Shown: piece after piece, positions 1-5,373 of the stretch
Position numbering within the stretch: position 1 is the stretch's first letter
Layout of the letters: each line of letters starts with the position of its first letter
Source: Fluviicola sp.
GTDB taxonomy: Bacteria > Bacteroidota > Bacteroidia > Flavobacteriales_D > Crocinitomicaceae
Direction of reading: 5' to 3'
Length of the DNA: 10,594 nt
Assembly: GCF_030151805.1 (NCBI RefSeq)
Contig: NZ_JASLCN010000199.1
Coordinates: 1 to 10,594 of the forward strand
Position numbers and translations under genes: made by a program
The notes under the pieces: generated by a model
The model's input: only the letters and a program-made list of their open reading frames with translations
What the model was told of the DNA's origin: nothing
Database searches by the model: none

Positions 1-1
1 A

Positions 2-1225
2 TTAAGCTGTAACCTGGTTCACATAATCGCTCAAATAAGCGAAGTACGAGGTCAGATTACCGTTCAGATCTGTTTCGGATCCGCGTCCGATAATATTATC
101 CGGATCGTCTCCGAACAAATGCGGGAATACGGATTTAATCAATTCGTTTCCGAAATCTTCGGATGCATCTTTCGGTAATTCACACGGAAGGTTATCAACT
201 GCCATGACGGTAATTGATCCGTCTTGTTTCCAATCGCATTCCAAACCTGTTTGCGGATCGTAACCATACAACGGATCTGCGATCTTTGATGCGCGCATCG
301 TAGAGGCAATCGGCCCTTGAATATCGCACGAAACATCTGCAACAACCTTGATTTTATTCTTTTCGGATTTCAAATCGTCTGCCGTTAAAATAAACGGTGA
401 TTTATTGCTCCAGAAATGACAGGCAATGTACAAATCTGCTACCCGGGAATATCTTCCGAAACTGGATTCGTAGATTTCGGGAGTGGAATAAAATTCCTGT
501 TTGCTGAATGGTTTTCCGTCTTTACGTCTGTAGTAATCTTCGATTTCCAAATGTGTGAAAACCGGTGTATCGAAGTTTTCTGTCAGGAATTCTTCCGGAC
601 TTACTTCTGTAAACGGAAGCAAATCCATGATCTCACGAGCACCATATCCGACTCTTCCGAAACCTGTCAGAACCAATTTTGTATTTGCGGGAAGAACTAC
701 TTTGTGCAATTCTGCCTCCATTTCTTTTCTTCCGGAACACTGATTTGCGGGTTTCAAGCTGTACAGGTTATTTCTTTCCCCGTACGCCAGCAAACCGTTG
801 TACGCTCCTACAATTCCTGCATAGCGACCAAAACCGATGATGCGTTTGTTCTCTTTCGATTTCAACACCTCGTAATCGATCAACTGGATTTTTTGTTCCA
901 ATATTGCGCGAAGTAAATCCCTGTTATAAGGTTGTTTTTTGATGGTATGTGAAAAGAACAGGAATTTTTTTCCGGGAATCAAATCGGAAACATTCACTTC
1001 TTTCACTCCCATAATGATGTCACAATCTGACAAATCTTTCACCACTTCAATCCCTTCAGCCACATATTCTTCGTCTTTGAACGCACGAACTTCGCTCGCT
1101 TGTACAACGACTTTCACTTGTGGAAACTTCATCTCAACCAACTTACATTGTTTTGGGGTGAGTGGAACTCGCTTATCAGGCGGCACTTTACCTTCCCTGA
1201 TGATGCCTAATTTCACTTGATTCAT
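2..1225 (-). CDS. Lysine-ketoglutarate reductase / saccharopine dehydrogenase-like enzyme (AlaDH/PNT fold)
   Basis: This complete 407-aa protein (ATG at 1225, TAA at 2-4) resembles the N-terminal lysine-ketoglutarate reductase (LKR) half of the bifunctional aminoadipic semialdehyde synthase and yeast Lys1. That family forms or cleaves saccharopine with NAD(P)H. Visible marks are an AlaDH/PNT N-terminal region with GIIREGK and K/R-rich residues 7-26, GVKE at 73-76, FFSHTIK at 90-96 (the family's catalytic Lys/His region), FGRYAGIVGAYNGLL at 132-146, a Rossmann turn GFGRVG at 188-193, VADVSCDIQGPI at 295-306 and the C-terminal AVDNLPCELP at 342-351. The fused saccharopine-dehydrogenase half of the eukaryotic enzyme is absent. 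It is the last visible gene of the minus-strand operon, 8 nt after the phosphatase, with no Shine-Dalgarno sequence. Lysine as substrate is inferred from the family; alanine dehydrogenase is a less likely reading because the LKR-type blocks match better. Confidence 0.8.
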   Translation of the reverse strand: MNQVKLGIIREGKVPPDKRVPLTPKQCKLVEMKFPQVKVVVQASEVRAFKDEEYVAEGIEVVKDLSDCDIIMGVKEVNVSDLIPGKKFLFFSHTIKKQPYNRDLLRAILEQKIQLIDYEVLKSKENKRIIGFGRYAGIVGAYNGLLAYGERNNLYSLKPANQCSGRKEMEAELHKVVLPANTKLVLTGFGRVGYGAREIMDLLPFTEVSPEEFLTENFDTPVFTHLEIEDYYRRKDGKPFSKQEFYSTPEIYESSFGRYSRVADLYIACHFWSNKSPFILTADDLKSEKNKIKVVADVSCDIQGPIASTMRASKIADPLYGYDPQTGLECDWKQDGSITVMAVDNLPCELPKDASEDFGNELIKSVFPHLFGDDPDNIIGRGSETDLNGNLTSYFAYLSDYVNQVTA

Positions 1226-1233
1226 GTTGTTGT

Positions 1234-1917
1234 TTAATATTCTTTGATGGGTTCAGAAAGGAGAAAGTTATCAATAAATTCTCTCACTACTCCGGTTCCC
1301 CCATTTTTTGTTAATACAATATCTACCTCTTTCTTGACTTCCTGAACTGCGTCTTTCGGGCAGGCTCTCAAGCCAACTTCACGCATAATGGACAAGTCAT
1401 TGATGTCATCGCCGATAATGGCTACCTGATCCAATGAAATAGAAAGTGCTTCACACCATTGTTTCAAAACGGTGATTTTTTGCTCTCTCCCCACGTACAC
1501 ATGATCAATTTTTAATACTTCCGCACGATTCCGAACCATTTTGTCCGTGAATGCAGAAGAAATAATTCCGCAGATCAGCCCCTTTTCCTGAGCTTTCATG
1601 ATCCCCATTCCATCTTTCGTGTTGTACTTTTTGATCTGATCTCCGGATTCGGTGTAATACATTCCGCCGTCCGTCATCACGCCATCCACGTCCAAAACCA
1701 GGAATTTGATTTTCTCTATTTTGCTTTTCAAATGATCGAAAACAAAGAGCGGCTTAAACAGCAGGGAATAAAAATCCACTTCGTATTCTTCTGCAATAGC
1801 TTCCAGGTCCAGAATGGATAATTCCGTTACTCCGTCCACGTCAAAATCCTGCAGCATCTGATAAAAATCAACGCCGAATTTTGCGCAAAGACCTTTTATA
1901 TTTTGCTCTAAAAACAA
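1234..1917 (-). CDS. KdsC-like HAD phosphatase with extra N-terminal helical domain
   Basis: This 227-aa protein has a C-terminal capless HAD phosphatase of the KdsC/YrbI type, which removes phosphate from 3-deoxy-ulosonate 8-phosphates such as Kdo8P. The HAD motifs are all present: DVDGV at 76-80 (nucleophile D76, acid/base D78), motif II S120, motif III K147 and GDDIND at 169-174, plus the KdsC-type GGTGVVREFIDNFL tail at 206-219. KdsC itself starts near residue 66 here, so about 65 residues are added in front. They look helical and resemble a degenerate small HTH/XRE-like fold (NIKGLCAKFG at 6-15, LDLEAIAEEYEVDFYSLLF at 36-54). The start is TTG at 1917, 2 nt after the upstream stop. The first in-frame ATG (codon 21) would cut this domain, so TTG is preferred. 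Translation is probably coupled to the upstream synthase gene. The true substrate is unknown; the neighbours suggest a DAHP-like or related sugar acid phosphate. Confidence 0.85.
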   Translation of the reverse strand: MFLEQNIKGLCAKFGVDFYQMLQDFDVDGVTELSILDLEAIAEEYEVDFYSLLFKPLFVFDHLKSKIEKIKFLVLDVDGVMTDGGMYYTESGDQIKKYNTKDGMGIMKAQEKGLICGIISSAFTDKMVRNRAEVLKIDHVYVGREQKITVLKQWCEALSISLDQVAIIGDDINDLSIMREVGLRACPKDAVQEVKKEVDIVLTKNGGTGVVREFIDNFLLSEPIKEY

Positions 1918-1919
1918 GA

Positions 1920-2918
1920 TTATACCAATTTATATCCAACGCTGGAAGCAATCGGATTCAATGTTTGTAACAATTGCTTGAATTCTTCGTGATTCAACTG
2001 CTGGGAAGCGTCTGATTTTGCCACTTTTGGATTCGGATGCACTTCGATCAATAAACCGTCGACACCCAAAGCCGTACAAGCTCTTGACAAACCAGCAACT
2101 CCGTAAGCATACCCCATTGCATGACTCGGATCCAGGATTACCGGAAGATTGGTATAGTGTTTCAACCACTCAACTCCGCACAAATCCAGAGTGAATCGCG
2201 TTCCGGTTTCAAACGTTCTGATTCCGCGCTCGCACAGCACCACGTTTTCATTTCCTCCGGAAAGCACAAATTCTGCCGCCTGAACAAATTCCTGCAGGGT
2301 TGTTCCGAAACCACGCTTGATCAAAACCGTTTTCTGTGTTTTGGCGCAAGCACGCAAAATTCCCTGATCGTACATCGCTTTTGCACCAACCTGGATAACA
2401 TCTGCATGTTCGATAATTTCATCAATATGCGTTGCGTCACGCGCTTCCGTTACGACGGAAAACCCATATTCTTCACGCATTTTAGCAAGCAACTTCAATC
2501 CTTCCAAACCTAAGCCCTGGAAACTGTAAGGGCTTGTTCTTGGTTTGTAGCATCCTCCTCTTAAAGCAGTTAATCCCAAAGACTTCAATAATTCGGAAGA
2601 TTCTCTGATCTGCTCTTCCGATTCAACGGAACAAGGTCCTGAAATCACAATCGTGTTTCCCGTTTTTCCACCAACTGTTATATTACCGATTTTCACTTCC
2701 CGTGTTTCCGGACGGTAATTTCTGGATGCCAGCTGCATGTCATTCGGGAATACCCAATGAGCGTCAGTAACTCCTTCCAGTACTGCAGGAACTTCCTTCA
2801 CACCGGAACCTGTAACCAATACATTGACTCCTTGAGAAACCAAATGAAATGCTTTGTTTTCTTTAGCTAATTTGGCTGCTTCAGCCGCACTTACCGATTG
2901 TTTTAAATGAATGATCAT
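1920..2918 (-). CDS. DAHP synthase-like (type I-beta) 3-deoxy-ulosonate-phosphate synthase
   Basis: This 332-aa protein aligns end to end with type I-beta DAHP synthases, which condense PEP with erythrose 4-phosphate at the entry to the shikimate pathway. A ferredoxin-like N-terminal region (about 1-70) precedes the TIM barrel. Metal and substrate residues are visible: GPCSVES at 94-100 (C96), RGGCYKPRTSPYSFQG at 120-135, KRG at 201-203, LCERGIRTFE at 228-237, DPSH at 263-266, EVHP at 292-295 and SDA at 302-304. KPRTS is the DAHP-synthase form, whereas Kdo8P synthases carry KANRSS, so erythrose 4-phosphate or a close analogue is the expected aldehyde. The usual GARN-type PEP-pocket motif reads GAKAMYDQ at 178-185, which is an oddity. 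Its ATG overlaps the stop of the epimerase-CBS gene (ATGA, 2915-2918). Either an ordinary shikimate enzyme or one that feeds a sugar-acid branch with the adjacent KdsC-like phosphatase would fit. Confidence 0.88.
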   Translation of the reverse strand: MIIHLKQSVSAAEAAKLAKENKAFHLVSQGVNVLVTGSGVKEVPAVLEGVTDAHWVFPNDMQLASRNYRPETREVKIGNITVGGKTGNTIVISGPCSVESEEQIRESSELLKSLGLTALRGGCYKPRTSPYSFQGLGLEGLKLLAKMREEYGFSVVTEARDATHIDEIIEHADVIQVGAKAMYDQGILRACAKTQKTVLIKRGFGTTLQEFVQAAEFVLSGGNENVVLCERGIRTFETGTRFTLDLCGVEWLKHYTNLPVILDPSHAMGYAYGVAGLSRACTALGVDGLLIEVHPNPKVAKSDASQQLNHEEFKQLLQTLNPIASSVGYKLV

Positions 2919-3916
2919 ATTTCCCCTTTAATCAGGTTTACGAATGTTAAAATCCCTTTTGCCTTATTATTCTGGTCTACCACCGGCAAATAAAGAATCG
3001 GGAATGCATATTTTTTAATCTGTTGTAGTAAGTCGTTTACGGTTGCTGTTTCCTGTATCACCAAAGGAGTTGTGTTCATGATTTCGGAAATGAATTCCTG
3101 ACTCAGATTTCCTTTTGTGCGGATCAGACTTTTACGAATATCTGCGTTTGAGATCAACCCTTTTAAATCGGATTGCTGATTCACAACTAAAGTGAACCCC
3201 AACTTTCCGATTTCAATTTCATTCAAGACTTCCAGTACGGATGCTTCTTCCCCGATTGCAGGTGCTTCGCTTAAAGGAATCATGAAATCCTTTACCAGGA
3301 ATTGTGAATCCAGGTTTCGTTTGGTCAGATCCATCAAAGCATGTCCGATACTTGGCGCATTAAACAAGTAAGACCCGGAAACAGAAGTATGAACCCCCAT
3401 GTTTCTCAGAATAAAGGAAACCTCTCCGTTTACACCTCCGTCTACATGCACTGATTTACCCGGATACTTTTTCTGAAAATCACGGATTTTTTTAAAATTC
3501 ACCGAATCAAAAACGCCTCCGCTTTGTCCGGGAATAGTTGCCATGATCAGAATGAAATCAAAATTCTGGTATTTGTCAAACGCTTCGATTGAAGTCGGAG
3601 TAATGATCGCCAAGCCTTTTTTTCCGGTAATATCTGCCGGAATTACCAATTCTTCTTCCAGGTCTTCCATCTGAAAAGTCACATATTCTACCGGAACTTC
3701 GCGCAACAAATCAAAATAGTTCGACGGATGTTTCGTTATAATGTGCAGATCAATCGGGATAGTACACCAGGTTCTGATCTTACTGATATCTTCGAAAACC
3801 GAAGGATCATCATTACAGTCCACATGCAGTAAATCTACATGGTGAGCCGCCAAATCCTCAATCGTTTCCGACAGGTCGCGTTTCTTATCCGAATAAATCG
3901 AAGCAGATATTCTCAT
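2915..3916 (-). CDS. Ribulose-phosphate 3-epimerase-like domain fused to a KdsD-like CBS pair
   Basis: This 333-aa protein is the first gene of the operon. Residues 1 to about 195 form a ribulose-phosphate 3-epimerase-like TIM barrel: LLHVDCND at 29-36, IDLHIIT at 55-61, ILIMATIPGQSGGVF at 122-136, VHVDGGVN at 156-163 and SVSGSYLF at 178-185. The family's metal ligands appear kept (H31, D33, H58, D159), although the loop after the first motif lacks the usual HFVPN segment, so the domain is shorter than normal. Residues 207-333 are two CBS domains whose GKLGFTLVV...GLISNADIRKSL layout closely resembles the CBS tail of arabinose-5-phosphate isomerase KdsD rather than a generic CBS pair. CBS pairs bind adenyl or CMP-sugar ligands and act as sensors, so feedback control is a reasonable inference. 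The substrate is not determined. It has its own Bacteroidota promoter with the -7 box 4 nt from the ATG. Confidence 0.8.
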   Translation of the reverse strand: MRISASIYSDKKRDLSETIEDLAAHHVDLLHVDCNDDPSVFEDISKIRTWCTIPIDLHIITKHPSNYFDLLREVPVEYVTFQMEDLEEELVIPADITGKKGLAIITPTSIEAFDKYQNFDFILIMATIPGQSGGVFDSVNFKKIRDFQKKYPGKSVHVDGGVNGEVSFILRNMGVHTSVSGSYLFNAPSIGHALMDLTKRNLDSQFLVKDFMIPLSEAPAIGEEASVLEVLNEIEIGKLGFTLVVNQQSDLKGLISNADIRKSLIRTKGNLSQEFISEIMNTTPLVIQETATVNDLLQQIKKYAFPILYLPVVDQNNKAKGILTFVNLIKGEI

Positions 3917-3920
3917 ACGA

Positions 3921-3949
3921 CAAAAATAGCTAAAGTATTCCCTTTACAA
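3921..3949 (-). promoter_or_regulatory. Promoter of the epimerase-CBS/synthase/phosphatase/LKR operon
   Basis: On the minus strand the sequence reads TTG (3949-3947), an 18-nt spacer, then TATTTTTG (3928-3921). This fits the Bacteroidota -33 TTG and -7 TAnnTTTG elements. The ATG follows after only TCGT, so the transcript should start at or within a few bases of the start codon. No Shine-Dalgarno sequence is possible in such a leader. Confidence 0.7.
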
Positions 3950-3966
3950 GGTATGTTCATCAAATG

Positions 3967-3979
3967 ATATTAACAGAAT
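3967..3979 (-). promoter_or_regulatory. Shared upstream 13-bp element, copy 1
   Basis: The minus strand reads ATTCTGTTAATAT here, ending 38 nt before the -7 box of the operon promoter. The same 13 bases occur in the same orientation, again 38 nt before the -7 box, upstream of pckA. Identical spacing to the promoter rather than to the start codon suggests a transcriptional role (regulator site or UP-like element). The factor is unknown. Confidence 0.4.
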
Positions 3980-4046
3980 TTGCACAAAAAATGATTGTTA
4001 TTTTAACATCCGGTTTGTTTTAATACGGACTTGCTGAAAACGAACG

Positions 4047-4451
4047 TTAAACCGTAGGTTGAGATAAAAATCGAAGTGCCTGTTCTTTTGTCGGAAGCGC
4101 ACAAAATTGACCAACTAAGCGCATTCTTCTTTTCGCAATAAATGAATAGATTCCGTCTCGGATAAAACGCGGAACGATCCAGCCTATTTTTCCCATCTGA
4201 TAAGGAAAACGCAAGTAGTTCAATACTTTCAATGCAGCTGTGGAGCGTTTATTCAAGTGTTTCGTGTCCCAGAAGTAAAATGTCGACAGATCAATCTCCG
4301 GGATTCCCAACTCTAGAAAAAATGCTTTTGCAAATTCACTTTGGAGGGCACAGAAATGAATTTCACGGTTCTTCTCCTTGTTCAGAACAAATTGAACCGT
4401 TTTATTGCAAAAACCACAATCTCCGTCGTAGAAAATGATCGGTTTGTTCAT
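4047..4451 (-). CDS. DCC (DUF393) family thiol-disulfide oxidoreductase-like protein
   Basis: This small 134-aa protein begins MNKPIIFYDGDCGFCN. The DxxC-FC signature (YDGDCGFCN at 8-16, with C12 and C15 as a CxxC pair) defines the DCC/DUF393 family, a thioredoxin-like group annotated as predicted thiol-disulfide oxidoreductases; substrates are generally unknown. Further family features are the HFCALQSEFA block at 32-41 and the basic C-terminal stretch FIAKRRMRLVG at 104-114. No signal peptide or membrane segment is seen, so it is probably cytoplasmic. I chose the ATG at 4451 because the frame stays open to 4682 but that 77-codon extension is not family-like, and because a TATCTTTG promoter box ends 4 nt before this ATG. 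It lies 130 nt upstream of the epimerase-CBS gene, which has its own promoter, so it is probably a separate transcription unit. Confidence 0.85.
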   Translation of the reverse strand: MNKPIIFYDGDCGFCNKTVQFVLNKEKNREIHFCALQSEFAKAFFLELGIPEIDLSTFYFWDTKHLNKRSTAALKVLNYLRFPYQMGKIGWIVPRFIRDGIYSFIAKRRMRLVGQFCALPTKEQALRFLSQPTV

Positions 4452-4455
4452 AAGA

Positions 4456-4463
4456 CAAAGATA
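4456..4463 (-). promoter_or_regulatory. -7 promoter box of the DCC-family gene (near-leaderless)
   Basis: The minus strand reads TATCTTTG, an exact TAnnTTTG match, followed by TCTT and the ATG at 4451. The 4-nt spacing from box to ATG is the same as for the epimerase-CBS gene. I see no convincing TTG -33 element at the expected distance upstream. Confidence 0.55.
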
Positions 4464-4570
4464 CGAAACAGATTTTTTGCATTGAATGCCAGGAAGTAAA
4501 ATGAAGATGCTTTTCTTCGCTCCATTCGTTCCTTTTCCATGTTTTTCAGCATAAGAGTCATCTAACAATC

Positions 4571-4602
4571 TTGCTTTGAAACAGAATAGAATTGTATTTT
4601 TG
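4571..4602 (+). promoter_or_regulatory. Probable promoter of the elbB operon
   Basis: TATTTTTG at 4595-4602 matches the Bacteroidota -7 consensus. A TTG at 4571-4573 lies 21 nt upstream and a TTTG ends 16 nt upstream at 4578; either could serve as the -33 element. Use of this promoter would give a leader of roughly 75-80 nt carrying the inverted repeat at 4618-4640. The alternative is an AT-rich stretch near 4660-4675 without a clear consensus. Confidence 0.45.
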
Positions 4603-4617
4603 AAAAGATAAAAACTG

Positions 4618-4640
4618 TTCCAGGGTTTATAACCCTGGAA
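4618..4640 (+). repeat. Perfect 10-bp inverted repeat in the elbB leader region
   Basis: TTCCAGGGTT (4618-4627), spacer TAT, then AACCCTGGAA (4631-4640) form a perfect palindromic stem with a 3-nt loop. It lies between the divergent DCC and elbB genes, after the likely elbB promoter and 46 nt before the ATG. It could act as an RNA hairpin or an operator. It is not placed to terminate either neighbour, because both are transcribed away from it. Confidence 0.6.
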
Positions 4641-4686
4641 GGGTGGTTCATTATTTTTTACGTATATTATAATAAAAAACAATAGA

Positions 4687-5373
4687 ATGAATTTTGGGAT
4701 TTTACTTTCTGGTTCCGGCGTCTACGACGGAGCTGAAATTCAGGAAGCCGTGTTGAGCATGCTTGCCGTTTCGGAATTGGGTGATTCGTATACCTGTATC
4801 AGTGTGAACGCTGATCAGTTTCATGTCATCAATCACGCAACCGGAGAAGTGATGAACGAATCCCGGAACATGTTTGTGGAAGCCGCACGCATTGCACGCG
4901 GAAACATTATCCAGATTCAGGACGTGCAACCTTCCGACATTGACGCATTAATTATTCCCGGCGGATTCGGAAGTGCAAAAAACTTTACCAAGTGGGCTTT
5001 TGAAGGTCCGGAGGGAACCATTTTACCGGAAGTGAAATTGCTTTTGGTCAATCTGATCAACATTGGAAAACCCATTGCGGCTCTTTGCGTGAGTCCGGTA
5101 GTTTTGGCCAAAGCATTGGAAGATTCTTCGATTCATCCTTCTTTAACAATCGGTTCTACATCTGAAGCTTCACCTTATGATATTGAAGCTTTTTCCCAGG
5201 GACTTGAAAAAACAGGAGCGAAAACCACCTATAAAACCGTTCACGAGATTCATGTCGATATGGAAAATAAAATTGTAACAGCTCCGTGTTATATGATGGA
5301 CGCTTCAATCAGCGATATCTGGAAAAATATTCAACAGGCAATCACCGAATTGAAGAAACTCGCAACGATATGA
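4687..5373 (+). CDS. elbB: Isoprenoid biosynthesis glyoxalase ElbB (DJ-1/PfpI superfamily)
   Basis: This 228-aa protein matches Escherichia coli ElbB (older name sigma cross-reacting protein 27A/ES1) along its length. The shared blocks are ILLSGSGVYDGAEIQEAVL at 5-23, VINHATGE at 47-54, NESRNMFVEAARIARG at 57-72, DALIIPGGFGSAKN at 86-99 and the nucleophile elbow LCVSP at 133-137 with C134. ENKIVTAPCYM at 193-203 is the usual C-terminal signature. Members are cytosolic and show low glyoxalase activity on alpha-oxoaldehydes; the physiological role is not settled. The catalytic Cys and the early Glu (E17) of the DJ-1-type site are present. The start ATG at 4687 gives the canonical N-terminus. 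It leads a plus-strand operon: its TGA overlaps the ATG of the MutS-like gene (ATGA, 5370-5373), implying translational coupling. Confidence 0.92.
   Translation: MNFGILLSGSGVYDGAEIQEAVLSMLAVSELGDSYTCISVNADQFHVINHATGEVMNESRNMFVEAARIARGNIIQIQDVQPSDIDALIIPGGFGSAKNFTKWAFEGPEGTILPEVKLLLVNLINIGKPIAALCVSPVVLAKALEDSSIHPSLTIGSTSEASPYDIEAFSQGLEKTGAKTTYKTVHEIHVDMENKIVTAPCYMMDASISDIWKNIQQAITELKKLATI

Noticed and set aside
416..916. 166-codon open frame on the plus strand
   Set aside because: It is a shadow opposite the LKR-like gene. The minus-strand protein has clear family motifs throughout and this frame has none.
2121..2513. 130-codon plus-strand open frame
   Set aside because: It is antisense to the conserved DAHP synthase-like core and has no recognisable protein features.
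1920..2918. Calling the synthase KdsA (Kdo8P synthase)
   Set aside because: The substrate motif is KPRTS, the DAHP-synthase form, not KANRSS, and the N-terminal ferredoxin-like region is typical of type I-beta DAHP synthases.
4479..4489. GCATT-G-AATGC palindrome upstream of the DCC gene
   Set aside because: Five-base arms in AT-rich DNA are expected by chance, and no second copy or spacing rule supports it.
4618..4640. Inverted repeat as a transcription terminator
   Set aside because: Both flanking genes are transcribed away from it and no proper T-run directly follows either arm.
4452..4682. 77-codon N-terminal extension of the DCC-family gene
   Set aside because: The family starts just before the YDGDCGFCN motif, and a -7 box and ATG fit 4451. 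The extension crosses the inverted repeat and is not family-like.
5286..5369. 28-codon N-terminal extension of the MutS-like gene
   Set aside because: It overlaps the conserved elbB 3' end in another frame; the ATG at 5370 in the ATGA overlap is a better start.
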